A stretch of 64,000 nt of DNA from Botryotinia globosa (GCA_014898425.1 RCSZ01000008.1:941501-1005500); one strand, 5' to 3'. Counted from the first letter of the stretch, positions 11,121-23,253 are shown. Numbers and translations are program-made. The notes: a model not told the origin generated them from the letters alone.

Positions 11121-13158
11121 TGTCTAAATGTAATTGCATGGGGGTCCTCAGATCCCTGAATTTTTATTACTATATCAGCCTGGAGCCATCGCCAATTGCA
11201 TGGGCCAGTTGAGAAAGGCACAAAGGCCGCTTTAATGTCTTCATCAAAGCGAGCATCATAACGTGGATCTGATGATGGAAGAAAACGCTCAGGGTGAAAT
11301 GTGCGCGGTTCGTACCATAGGGTGGGACTGTTTTGTATATTTTGAACATTGATTCCAACCACGGTCTATGAAGGCCCCAATTAGTAAAATCGCGCAAACA
11401 GCCTTCAATTGCTTAGTTTTACCAAGATGCGATAAATGAACTTACATTTCCAGGAATAAAGACACTGTCAATCATTCGACCTTGTGCAGGAACTAATCGC
11501 GGAAGACTGATAGGTGTAGGGTGGTGAATACGCAACATTTCGTTGATCACTGCCTCAAGATACACTAGACCGTTTGTGAATTGCACAGTGATTTTGTCAT
11601 TACTCTCAAATGTACTTTGCACTTTTTTCGCAAGCTCTTTCAATTTCATGAGGGTTTTGAGTAATAGATACATACTTATACTCGATTTCATAATGTGTGT
11701 TCAAAATGTGACTTTTTTTGATCTAATCAACTTTTTGCTAAATCCTATATAAAAATACTTCAATTGCTTTCAATTCAATCAATATAATTTCAAATTGAAA
11801 AAACTTTGTATTATAATATAGATTTCAATTGAAAGAATCAATAAATAAAATCTGAATAATTTTGATTGAAAATTTATTGAATTAAAAATAGTTAAATGAA
11901 ATTATGATTTTTGATATAGTTTTTAAACTTTTAAATTTTCGAAAATTGAATTTTCATTCAATTATCTTCGATTTAATAAATTTCTAATCAAAATTATTCA
12001 GATTTTATTTATTGATTTTTTTAATTGAGATCTATATTATAATACAAAGTTTTTTCAATTTGAAGCTATATTAATTGAATTAAAAAATTTTAGTTTTCGG
12101 AATTTCGATTAGATGATATTGAAAAAGTGCTTTTTCTTTTGAACATATGTTATGAAATCGAATGTATCGATAAGAATACTATGATTAGTTGATAGTCAGT
12201 AATAGCAAATACAAGACCATTCATTATTAGTTCCCCTTTCGTAATGTCTTTAATCTTGCTTTTATTGATGTTCTTAATAACTAATGTTATGAAATTAGAG
12301 CGAACATTATCTAAGTTGCCCTTGGATAATCGTTTTTTCGATCTTTTCTATTACAACTCGCTAATTACACTCTCGGGCCTTGCGTATTACTCCTAGAAGA
12401 ATAAGCTCTAACAAAATGTCTAGAAAAGAGAATCGGCCGAGGCAGTTACAAATAGTACCAAATTTTGTATAGAAGAAGAAACCGAGAATCCACGAATGTT
12501 CGTTTTCTTATTCAAAGCCATGAAATGACTTATCAAAGCTGAGATCAGTCACCATATCGAATATTGCGTAGCTATAGAATTTCTGAATATCGACCACATT
12601 ACTGATACTTTTCGATGCCTCGCTTTGTAGTCTAATAATCAATTTTTCAATATAACTCTCAATTATAGGGGCTTGATCCCGTAAAGCTTTATCAGAGAAT
12701 GCATAGATCAGCATATTTTGTATACGTTTGTGTTCATCACCAGCTACTGTAAAAAGCGAATGTGCTCCATTAAGTGATGGAATTTGACTATAAGGGTCCT
12801 TCGGAAGCATAGGCTTTGAAATATAAATATCATTCCAGGCTGTAGGAGATATTGTCGTGATCTCATTTGGTCCTATTCATACCACCGGACTATATTTCTC
12901 ATGTAGGTCTTCCATTATATTACATATGTCGTTTTGAATAACATAGCGAACCCATAGAATACATGAGGCAGTCCAAAGTTTTGGATCAGAAAACTTCGCA
13001 AGCAGGTGAAAGAAAATGAGATATATAGCCGTGATAGCATAATACTAGTCATAGGTGAGTATAATATTCAAATGGGTAGTTTCGAGCCTTACCAGAGTAT
13101 ATGCCACAACGGAAAGCCCAAGCACACTGAAAGCTGGCTTGTCTAGAAAGTCAAACAT
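11121..13158 (-). pseudogene. Cytochrome P450 pseudogene
   Basis: N-terminal sequence runs from an ATG at 13158 with a hydrophobic anchor. After an intron starting at 13092 (GTAAGG...CTAG) it continues with FHLLAKFSDPKLW and LHEKYSPVV. A TGA at 12877-12879 then falls where fungal P450s have Arg before IGPNE. Next come LFTVAGDEHKRIQ and AFSDKALRDQ (12508-12810). The middle of the protein, including the I-helix, is missing and an AT-rich MITE lies there (11682-12161). The K-helix ExxR (NEMLRIH, near 11530-11541), an intron at 11366..11445, and the PERF region (FHPERFLP) follow. The haem loop reads FSTGPCNW: the cysteine that should follow Asn is replaced by Trp. The gene cannot make a working enzyme. 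Confidence 0.85.
11682..12161. mobile_element. 480-bp MITE with long inverted repeats (family A, copy 2)
   Basis: The two halves are nearly reverse complements of one another: inverted arms of about 200 bp or more flank a short AT-rich centre near 11910-11950. The termini read TCGATTTCATAA on both strands, with TA or a mutated TA outside. It lies between the N-terminal and C-terminal coding segments of the P450 pseudogene. It shares terminal sequence with the element at 10621-11120, including TTCAAAA and ACTTTTTT at matching offsets. Confidence 0.75.
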
Positions 13159-13426
13159 TTTAAGATTGAAGAGATTTGGCGTCGTTTTTCGAGCAGTGTG
13201 TGATAAAAGATAGATTTGAAGATGTAACTGCTAGTAAACACCGTTTAGCTCTCATTTGGAAGGTATATATTACTGAATTTCCAAATTCGATGATCTTAAC
13301 AATGCATCTTTGATTAAGTGGCCAGCAAATTACATGGATAGATCGCATTATATGTAAGATACCCCACCTAATTAGATATCGAGGAGTAGTATTCGATCTT
13401 TTCTCTTAATTAGATAATATAAAATA

Positions 13427-13963
13427 CAGTAAATTACTCTCATACTTTTCAAATATTATTTAATTACTTTTACACTTTAAAATTCAGAAATAATTTACTC
13501 TCATACCTCTTAGATTCTATTATAAAATCTATTATAGAATCTAGCCTAAAATCATAGAATCTAGCCATTTGAGGTTAAATTCTATAATAGATTCTATGAT
13601 AGAATCTACCCTACTATCGCCTACCATAGAATCTAGCCATTTTAGGCTAGATTCTATAATAGATTCTATAATAGAATCTACCCTCCTATCGCCTATTATA
13701 GAATCTATACTTTTGATTATAGAATCTGTCTTTCTGTAATCCTAACCCTAAAGTAGATTCTATAATAAAGTAATTTGTAATTTTTATATCTTCTTCAAAT
13801 CTAGAATCTAGCCTCAAAAGGCTAGAATCTATTCATTTGATTATAGAATCTATTATAGATTTTATTATAGAATCTAAAAGGTATAAAAGTAATTTTTTTT
13901 TTTCAAATTTTAGGATATGAAAGTAATTAAATAACATTTGAGAAGTATGAGAGTAATTTGCTA
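13427..13963. mobile_element. 537-bp Mutator-like MITE with 9-bp target duplication
   Basis: The inverted termini match over more than 50 bases (AAATTACTCTCATACTT, then CTCAAAT or TTCAAAT, then TTATTTAATTACTTT). The element is bracketed by identical 9-mers TATAAAATA at 13418-13426 and 13964-13972. A 9-bp duplication with long inverted termini is the hallmark of Mutator-like elements. The interior has many palindromic TAGATTCTATAATAGAATCT words and no coding capacity. It ends about 325 bp upstream of the PKS start. Confidence 0.85.
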
Positions 13964-14059
13964 TATAAAATATTATTATATCTCTTAGTATATTTTGTTA
14001 GATTACGCTATTTTTTCAGTTCTTGTTTTCTAAAATGTACCCAGCCAACAGTTGCACGG

Positions 14060-14078
14060 CGGTGTGTGACTTCCACCG
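14060..14078. promoter_or_regulatory. Candidate Zn2Cys6-type inverted repeat in the PKS promoter
   Basis: CGGTG, nine bases, then CACCG form a perfect inverted repeat about 212 bp upstream of the PKS start codon. CGG(Nx)CCG inverted repeats are typical targets of fungal binuclear zinc-cluster regulators of metabolite clusters. Binding is inferred only. Confidence 0.35.
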
Positions 14079-14289
14079 ACAGGATCTAGATGAGGAGGTG
14101 AGGAGATGAAGCTTTCCCTTGTTTCAGATCTGATAGGCGGAAAGTAACTGCATTAAAAGGGAGCCTCGATACGGTGTATTCCCAATTCCTTTACATAGTA
14201 ATTTTTCTCTTCCCTTCAAAGTTCAATCAAAATCACTCAATAATCACCCAATACCGATTCAATAGTCACCCAATATTCACTCAACAATC

Positions 14290-17200
14290 ATGGTCATGAG
14301 TCGTGTGGAAGATTATGAGCTATCTGCTGCGTTCTTCTGCCCTCAAAGCAGAGCTCCAGATGAGGATTATCTCGCTGGTCTCTATCTTTTCCTCAGTCAA
14401 AACGAACATGGGCAAATACTCTTGAAGGAGACCTCAGAGATAGACAAGGTCTGGGAGATATTCGCTGATGCCAAGCAAGACATCAGGAAAATGTCCCAAG
14501 GTCTTGAGTTGGTCGGCATACTTAAAAGCTGGGCAACAAGCGGCGAGTCTAGTCAACTTGCTACGGTCCGGTCCGGCATTGTTGCCCTACCGCTCTTGGT
14601 TATCCTTCAGATTGGACAATACTTGCGTTATCTTGAATTTCATGGAATCTCACACACCAATTTTATAGATAGGCTTAAGGATACTGGAGGTGCGCAAGGG
14701 TATTGCGGCGGATTGCCATCAGCTATAGCTATAGCTTGTGCGCAAGATGAGATGGAGCTTGTGAAAAACACTGCTATTGTCATAAGAGTACTTTTAGGAG
14801 TTGGTGCCTACGGCGAAGCAGCTGACGACACTAGTGGAGCAGGCTCAACAACGTTGGCTTTTAGACTCAAGTACGAGGGTCAAGGAGATGATCTCACACG
14901 CCTTTTCCCTGAAGTATATATCCAAAGAAATCTCATCACGAAAGCATTGAACTAACTTTACATTTAGACACATGTGTCAGCCATCACAGATCCAAGATCA
15001 GTTAGCATTGTCGGTTCTGCAAAGAGGCTGGAAGAACTATTTGTATATGCCCAGAGGCAGGGGATTCAAGTTCAAAAAATGGATATCAGAGGCAAAGTTC
15101 ATAATCCAGAGAACAAGGATCTCGCTGCGGAGCTATGTCATCTCTGTCATGATACATCAAGCTTAAACCTTTCGGATGCTTCCAAGCTGCAGGCCTCGGT
15201 CAGATCAAATATATCTGGCGAGCGACTTCGCTCTGGCTCATTGACAGAAGAGATTGTCACCACCATCCTTGCATCTAGATGCAATTGGTATATGCTTCTT
15301 AATGGAGTAGCTGAGGACTTAAGTGCATTGAAACAAATCGGGCATAAATTCGTGATTTTTGGGCTGAATGATTGTGTTCCAATGTCACCATTTCACAAGA
15401 AGCGACTACAGGCCACTAAATCCGAAGTTCATAGCCTTATTCAGAAAGTCAGGTCACCATCATCCCGAATTGTCTCCCTTTCTGATACCACATTCCTTCA
15501 AGATGCAATTGCAATTGTTGGGGCTTCGTGCCGTCTCCCAGGTGCTAACAATCTCGAAGAACTGTGGGAACTCATCGCCAATGGCACCGATTGTCATCAG
15601 GAAGTTTCAAAAGACAGATTTGATCTATATGGAAGCTATAGGGCATCTCAAAGCGGCAACTTCGTAAATGAGCGGAAGTTTTATGGAAACTTTGTTGATG
15701 ACGTCCGAAGATTCGACAATCAATTCTTTGGAATCAACCCTAGAGAGGCGGCTAATATGGATCCTCAACAGCGAATGCTTCTGGAGTTATCTTTCGAAGC
15801 TCTAGATAGCTCAGGATATCTATCTAAACACAGTCGCGAAATAGGAGATAAAGCTACAGGAGACAATGTTGGTTGTTTCATTGGTGCAAGTTTGATGGAA
15901 TACCTAGATAACACCAACACATATAGCCCAACTACATACACTTCCACCGGTACTATTTGTGTTTTCCTTTGTGGTAGGCTGAGTCATTATTACAAATGGT
16001 GTGAGCCATCGAAAATAATTGACACAGCATGCTCATCTTCATTGGTCGCAATCAATCATGTGTGTAAGGAAATCTAGGCTGGTGAGTGCAAAATGGCTTT
16101 AATCGGAGGTGTCAATATCATAACCGGTATTAGCAACTTCCTTGACTTAGGTAAAGCCGGTTTCTTAAGTTATATCAAACAATGCAATCTATTTGATAAG
16201 TTTGTCGACGGCTATTGTCACTCTAATGGTGCAGGCCTTGTGGTTTTGAAAACAATAAAGCAAGCCTTAAGTGACAATGATGAGATCTTGGGTCTCATCC
16301 CCGCCATCGCTACTAACCAAGGCGGATTATCGACATCTATCACTGTTCCTCATTCAGCTGCACAGCAAGCATTATATCGAATAGTGATTCAACGATCGGG
16401 TCTTCAACCGGAGCAGATAACTTACGTTGAAGCTCATGGAATAGGCACTCAGGCCGGGGATCCTTTAAAGATGGAAAACATTAGGTCTATCTTCGGGAGT
16501 CCTTTTAGATTAAATATAGTCTATGTTGGTTCTATTAAAGGCAACATTGATCATTGTGAAACCGCAGTAGGTGTTGTTAGTTTAATCAAGGTGCTTGCTA
16601 TGTTAAAACATGGTAAGATTCCACCGCAGGCAAATCATCAGCAACTCAACTCAAAAATTTCCAATCTGAAATCAGACAATCTTGATATCAGCCGTAATGT
16701 TCTTGAATGGAACGTGCCATTTCGCGCCGCTCTCGTCAATAGTTACGGGGCGGCCGGGTCCAACTGTGCTCTTCTGTGCTGCGAACTTCCAAAAAATGAC
16801 CTTGCTGAGAAACACAAGTCATATGTCAAGAATACTAGTATCTTATACCCGGTCATTCTCAGTGCAGCTTCACAGAACAGCCTTCTCGAGCAAGCTCGGG
16901 TATTGAGCACATTCCTACGCCAAAAGTCTAATATGCTGGACATTCGTGATATTTCGTATACTTTGAACGAGAAAAGACAACGTCAAAAGTGGTATGTTAG
17001 CATCACCTCAAAAAGTACCAAGGATTTGACCGACCAGCTGGATTCTATCAATCCACTGAGCTTTGGGCAGTTGCAAAAGTCATCCAAGCCTATAGTGCTA
17101 TGCTTTAGTGGACAGAGCGACAACAAAGTCGCCTTGAGCGAAACCATTTGTAAGACATACCCTGCATTTCGATTCTATATTGATGCATGTGATAAGCAAG

Positions 17201-20200
17201 TACAGAGTTTGGGGTTTCGCTCTATCATTCCAGCCATCTTTCAAACACAGCCTATTGATGATGTTATTACTTTACAGTGTAGTATCTTCGCCATGCAATA
17301 CGCGTGTGGTAAATGTTGGATTGACGCCGGCTTGAAGATTAGCGCTATCATCGGTCACAGCGTCGGAGAGCTTACGGCATTGGCAGTGTCAGAAGTCCTG
17401 TCATTGTCCGACGGTATCGCTCTGATTGCTTCTCGCGGCCACCTAATTCATACTAAATGGGGGCCTGAAAAGGGTGCTATGTCAGTCTTACATTGCGATG
17501 CCAATGATTTCGAACTTATCTCTATCCGCCTGCAAGCTAGTTTTAATGGGAAGATCGAAATTGCTTGTTACAATTCGCCAACCTCGTTAGTTGTGGCAGG
17601 CACGTTGGCCATGATTGAAGCCACTGAAGAACTCATAAGAACAGATCCAATGTTTCAAAATATCAAATCACAGCGAGTCGGCACGAGCCATGGATTCCAT
17701 TCGGCGCTTGTAGACCCAATACTGGGTGAGCTGGCTGATATTGCCAAGTCTCTTCATTGGAACGAACCAAAAATTCCTTTGGAACTATGCACCGCTGAAC
17801 CTCTCTCATCTATGGAAAGCTACAGTGTTACAGACCATGCGAGGCGTCCCGTTTATTTTTCCGACGCCGTAAGAAGACTCGAAAATTCTTTAGGATCATC
17901 CATTTGGCTGGAGGCAGGAATCAATACGCCAATTATAGCGATGGCAAAGAGGGCATCGGGAACTCCAGAAATGATGACCTACCATGCCATAAGAACACTG
18001 AATGATCAAAATGCCGCCGAGGCAATCTCTGCTTCGATTTTAGCGCTTTGGATAAGTGGTGTTTCCTTGATCCATTGGAGCTATCTGCCAACTTTGGCAT
18101 TGGATTTTAAACAGATATGGCTGCCGCCATATCAATTTGAAAAAGCTCCGTACTGGCGAGAAAATATCGATAGAACCATCGAAATGCAGCAAACGAGTTC
18201 AAACAACGCACGAGACCCGCCATTACAACATTCACCTCAATTAATCACGAGAAGTGCAGAAATTCCTGAACAGCCGGGAGTTGCGGTGTTTTTGGTAAAT
18301 ACCAAAAGTCAACGATTCTCAAAGATTGTTGGCGGCCATGTTCGAGGAAGGCCCCTATGTCCAGCATCCATGTACATGGAGTGCATCGTGATGGCTATCC
18401 AGCTTCTGATCGGAGAAATCAAAGGCGAAAGCCTTATTTTCGACAAGCTTGATTTTCACGCCTCTCTTGGTCTTTATCCGAAGGGTGAAGTTGTGATACA
18501 GCTTGTCAAGGCAGTCAATGCCGAGCGATCGTGGAAATTTACTATCACTACTTCAATCCCAACAAGTACAAAGCCGAAGCAAGTGCTTCATACTAGCGGT
18601 ATTATAGCCCTGTTGCCTGACTCTCTGTCTGATACTTTTCACCGGCTTATCGCTGGGCCTATCGAGAAATTGGAGAAGAATGCAAATGCCGAAAAATTAA
18701 TGTCAAAACGCGCTTATGGTCTATTCCAGCTGGTTGTTGACTATGACCATTTTTTTAGAGGCATCAAGACTGTGAAGATGGATGAGTGGGAAGCAATTGC
18801 CACAATCAGTGTCCCAGAGGCCCAGCCAAATCGAGAAGAGAGCACATCATGGCTTATTTGTGACACCGTCACCATTGATACATTTATCCAGGTTGTCGGA
18901 CTACTGATGAACAGTAGCAATGCCGTATCAAAGGAAGAGGTTATGGTGATGGTTGGCGTAGAGCACACTGTCATTTCACAGGCTTGCAACATGAGAAATA
19001 GAAAGGATTGGCGCGTCTACGCAAAATTCTGCTTTACGCAGGATGGGCAACCAATGGGAGATGTATTTGTATCTTCGCCAGGTGGGGAACTAGTGGCGAT
19101 GCTTTGTGGCTGTCGATTTGCAAAGTTGCCGATTTCAAAGCTCGAAAAAGCTCTCGATTCATCGAATTCGAAAGCCGCTGTAAATGTTCCACGTCTGGCT
19201 TCAACCAAAGTCTCCACCGCATCGAGTACAACCGGAGGTGGACTAAATACGCCCACGATGTTTACTCCTGCGACGGATAGCAATATTTCGAGCTTAAGAG
19301 ACTTAATAGCCGAGTATACCGGAGCTAATACATCAGATATACCTACGGACACAATGTTTGCATATTTGGGACTAGACTCTCTAGCATCGTTCGAGCTTGT
19401 TGGGGAGCTTTTGGCCAAGTTTGAGTTGGTCATATCTTCCGATGAATTGCTCACCAGCAATCTAAACGACCTCAATGAGCGTCTTGGTGGTCCAGATTTA
19501 GCCAAAATACTACCAAGCCAAACGGATTTTGTGAAACACCCAATTCCTGAGCTGGTTGAAAGTTTTACTCATGAATCAGATGATCGTGCTATTGCACAAC
19601 AGTTTCAGAAGGTTTTGCAGATCCTAGCTGATATCTCAGGGGCTAAAATTGAGGACATCAAAGAGAATGATTTATTACCTGATCTTGGAATCGATTCGCT
19701 GTCGCTAGTAGATCTGAAACAGGAGCTAGAAGAATCATTTTCTGTACGTTTCGAGGAAATCCTTCTGGATTGTACGGTGAAAGATCTCACGACACGTTTG
19801 AACATTGATAGGCCCAGTGGCAAAAAACCAAGTTACACTAAAAACGTTGTTCAAAATGACAAAGTCAACGTGCCTGCCATATTAGAGCACGATGTGAAAC
19901 TTGACTTGCCAAACCCTTTCAGAGCATTAACACTAGCTGATGTCCATTTCGATGATTCTGCAAAAATGCAGGGATTCAGTAACTATTGGTCAGACGCAGC
20001 GCCTTTTCAGGATGACCTATTACTGGCGTACATAGTGGAAGCTTTTGGTGCTTTAGGAGTCGATCTTGCAAACAGCCCCCCAGAAAGTAGCATTGCGCAA
20101 CTACCACACTTGGCACAAAGATACGATAAACTCGTGCAGAGGCTTTGGAAAATCCTCCAAAAACATGATGTTGTTTTCGAAGATCAGACAGGTAGCCTCA

Positions 20201-22311
20201 AGCGCGGAAACCGTGTTATTGATACAAGGCCATCGTCTCAGTTGGTCGAAAGATTCCGCAGAAAATTTCAGGCTTATGAGCATGAAACTAATCTGATCAG
20301 TCTTACCGGTCCAAAGCTCGCCGACTGCTTGAGTGGCACAGTGGACCCCGTGTCCATCATGTTCGGAAGCCCTTCATCTCTGAAAATAATGGAAAATTTC
20401 TATGCTCAGTCTCCAATGATGTCAACACTCACTGAGCAGCTGGTGATATTCATAACAACTTTAACTCGAGGTTTTCAAGCCGCCCGATCGTTGAGGATTC
20501 TGGAAGTGGGTGCAGGTACCGGTGGAACGACAAAAAGGCTTGCAAAAGCATTAGATTCTTCCGGAATTTCAGTTGAATATACCTTTACAGATATATCATC
20601 CAGCCTAGTTGCTAAGGCTAAGAATAAGTTCCAGCGATATACATGGATCAAATTTGCCACCTTTAACTTGGAAAAAGAAGTCTCGAGTGAATTCCGCAAT
20701 CGATTTGACATTATTATCAGCGCCAATTGTGTACATGCAACAACAAACCGCACTATGTCGTGTCGCAGACTCAGAGAGGCTTTGGTGCCAAACGGTTTTA
20801 TTGTTCTGTCCGAAGTTACTCGAATTATAGACTGGTATGATATCTGCTTCGGTCTGCTTGATGGCTGGTGGCTAGCTGAAGGGAATACGGCCTACCCTCT
20901 TCAGCCAGCTGAGGCTTGGATGTCGACATTCAAGGCAGCAGGCTTTGGCTCGACCAGCTACTCTCAAGGCTCGATGCCAGAAGCTAATAGTCAACAATTG
21001 CTTGTAGCATCGTGCAACCAGTGGGAAATACCAGCAAGTATAAACGCCTCTTCAAATATAGACAGTAGTCGGGGTGTATCATATCGCCAAGAGGCTATTG
21101 TGTATAAAGAGGTGAGTGATATTTCAATTTTGAGGCAGATGTTTTTTTCCCTCAAACGATCCCGTCATCGCCCATGCCCATTGGTACGCATAAGCATTTT
21201 GCCACTAATCTATGGAATATGACTGATACATCATCTAGCTATCATGATCCATGGCGGAGGTCATATGACACTCTCTCGAAAAGCGGTTCGTCCAATGCAA
21301 ACGCAATATCTTTTGGCCAATGGATACCTCCCAGTGAGTATTGATTACCGGCTCTGCCCCGAGATTAATTTGGTCGACGGACCCATGACAGATGTCTATG
21401 ATGCTTATCAATGGTCCAAAAATGTGCTTCCTCAGATCGCTGCTGGGTATGGGTTACTGGTCGATAAGGGCAAAGTGGTGGTGATCGGATGGTCAACAGG
21501 AGGCCAATTAGCTATGTCGATTGCTTGGACAGCAAAACTAGCCAAGGCGGTACCACCAACTGCAGTACTGAGTTTTTATTCACCGGTAGATTTTGAATCC
21601 AAAGGTCAGTCGCCCAAGCTGCTCGATGTTTTTTGGATTTATACTGATATATTTGAGCCCAACAGAGCTTGGTATGAATCGTCCTTCGAAACTACCGGCC
21701 CGAAAAATGAGTATGGAAAGTATAATTTCTGCTCTTCCACAGAGACCCGTATGGTTACCCCTCTTCTCAAAACTATGATCATTCCTTGTGTCAACAGTGA
21801 CGACACACCAGTATTGAAGAGCTTGTTTGCTTGTATCATACGCTAACTTGAACTTGAGATCACAAATTATGATTCTGCGATCGGTGACAACACTAATCTA
21901 GGATGGGTTCGTCCAGGCGACCCACGTTCTGAGCTTCTTCTTTCGATGTTCAAAGAGGGCACTGGACTTTCACTTCTTTTGAATGGGCTGCCTCGCCCAG
22001 GAGCCAAGTCGCTCGACCAACCCACACAGGCTCAAATTATCGCCATCAGTCCTCTTGCTCAACTCCGTAAAGGAAGCTACGATGTACCAACGTTCATTAT
22101 CCATGGCACCCGAGATCAAATTGCGCCTTTCGCAGATTCTGAGAAGTTTGTAGTTGAGCTAAAGAAGAGAATTATTACATGTGGCTTTTTACCATTAGAG
22201 GGAGTAGATCATATATATGATTTACAGTTGAAACCAGAAACTAGAGAATGGGAGGAAAAGGTTGAGCCAGGGTATCAGTTCCTGTTTGATGTGGTAAGAA
22301 GTCGGATTTGA
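14290..22311 (+). pseudogene. Non-reducing polyketide synthase pseudogene (SAT-KS-AT-PT-ACP-ACP-CMeT-TE)
   Basis: Exons are 14290..14913, 14968..21183 and 21239..22311, with introns GTATAT...TTTAG and GTACGC...CTAG; the length corresponds to about 2637 residues. The domains in order are: SAT with GYCGG (Cys about 139); KS with DTACSSS (Cys about 563), EAHG and the later His; AT with GHSVGE (Ser about 1006) and GFHS; PT with the GGHVRGRP His (about 1332) and an Asp near 1507; two ACPs with GLDSL and GIDSL; a C-methyltransferase with EVGAGTGGTT; and an alpha/beta-hydrolase release domain with HGGGH and GWSTGG. This order matches methylating non-reducing PKSs that make methylated orsellinic-type acids. 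Three lesions break it: TAG at 16075-16077 in KS, an indel frameshift near 21115-21140 before the release domain, and TAA at 21844-21846 in the release domain. The otherwise good conservation suggests recent loss. Confidence 0.85.
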
Positions 22312-23181
22312 AGGAGTACGAGCGGCAGGTTTATTTTTTCGCTCTTTCTTCAAGGCGGGGGACCCATGCATTACTAGTCATGACTCATGAGAATATGCAT
22401 TAATGCAAGAAAATTAACTTTCGAATCTATTAAATGATTCATAAGCAAGAAGTACTAATTATAATCTTTTCAATAAATGAATAAATATATAAGGCATAAC
22501 TATACTCATAGGATGTAAATGTTGGAGCACATGACATCAAGTCACGTTATATACCACTTCACAATGATACGCCACGCACGCAGATTCGTGCGTACAGTGG
22601 GATAAGGATTCTATATAGGTAGCAGCCCCCTTCGTACGGAGGGTGTAGACAGAATGAAATATACCAATTGAAACCCTATACTATATGTGTACACAACCTG
22701 TCGAAGTCTGTCCAACACTATATACACACATTCTGTTGCGCTAACAAGCGACTTCGGGTTTATTCACATTCTATTCTAATGTCCCCAATATACCATATTA
22801 AATAAAGTAAATCTGTTGGGGTGACCATCAGCTTATGATTGTGGAATCAACACGTGATTGACCTAGTATTGGTCACTTCATGACATTTTTGAATTTGAAT
22901 CAGTTTACATTCAAAGATGTATTCCAAAGCTGTCTATATTCAAACCTATATTTACTTAAATTTATCTGCTCCAAAACCTTTGTATTCTTATCCGCTCTTT
23001 CAAACCTTGATATTTCTTTAGATATACAATAAGGATAATTGATCTCACATGAACGCATAAAGATTGGCTCGCTTATTCCACACAAGCGTCTGTCACCTGA
23101 CTGACCGACTTTTCTACGCTCTCATATCAAAATTAATAATATATTGCGAAAAACAATCCATGCCGATAACAATAACAAATC
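22312..23181. other. Intergenic region between PKS and tRNA
   Basis: No gene is visible. It contains a possible solo LTR (22520-22717), which includes a 7-bp perfect hairpin ACGCACG...CGTGCGT near 22574-22593. The rest is plain AT-rich sequence. Confidence 0.5.
22520..22717. mobile_element. Possible solo LTR of a Ty1/copia-like retrotransposon
   Basis: The 198-bp segment begins TGTTGGAGCACATGACATCA and ends CCAACA, giving the short TG...CA inverted ends typical of LTRs, with a TATATA-like core inside. Flanking 5-mers (GTAAA and CTATA) do not match and no internal retroelement sequence is present, so the call is tentative. Confidence 0.4.
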
Positions 23182-23253
23182 GGGCTTGTGGTTTAGTGGT
23201 ATAATGTTCCCTTAGCATGGGAGAGGTCCGGCGTTCGATTCGCCGCTAGTCCA
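23182..23253 (+). tRNA. tRNA-Ala (anticodon AGC)
   Basis: The 72 bases fold into a cloverleaf. The acceptor stem pairs GGGCTTG with CTAGTCC (one mismatch) and carries the G3:U70 wobble that identifies alanine tRNAs. The anticodon loop is TTAGCAT with anticodon AGC at 23213-23215 between TTCCC and GGGAG. The T-arm GCGTTCGATTCGCC is canonical. Position 73 is A and there is no intron. Confidence 0.95.

Noticed and set aside
16040..16110. An intron hiding the TAG in the PKS KS domain
   Set aside because: Possible GT...AG pairs around the stop are either too short or would delete conserved KS residues, so a nonsense mutation is the better explanation.
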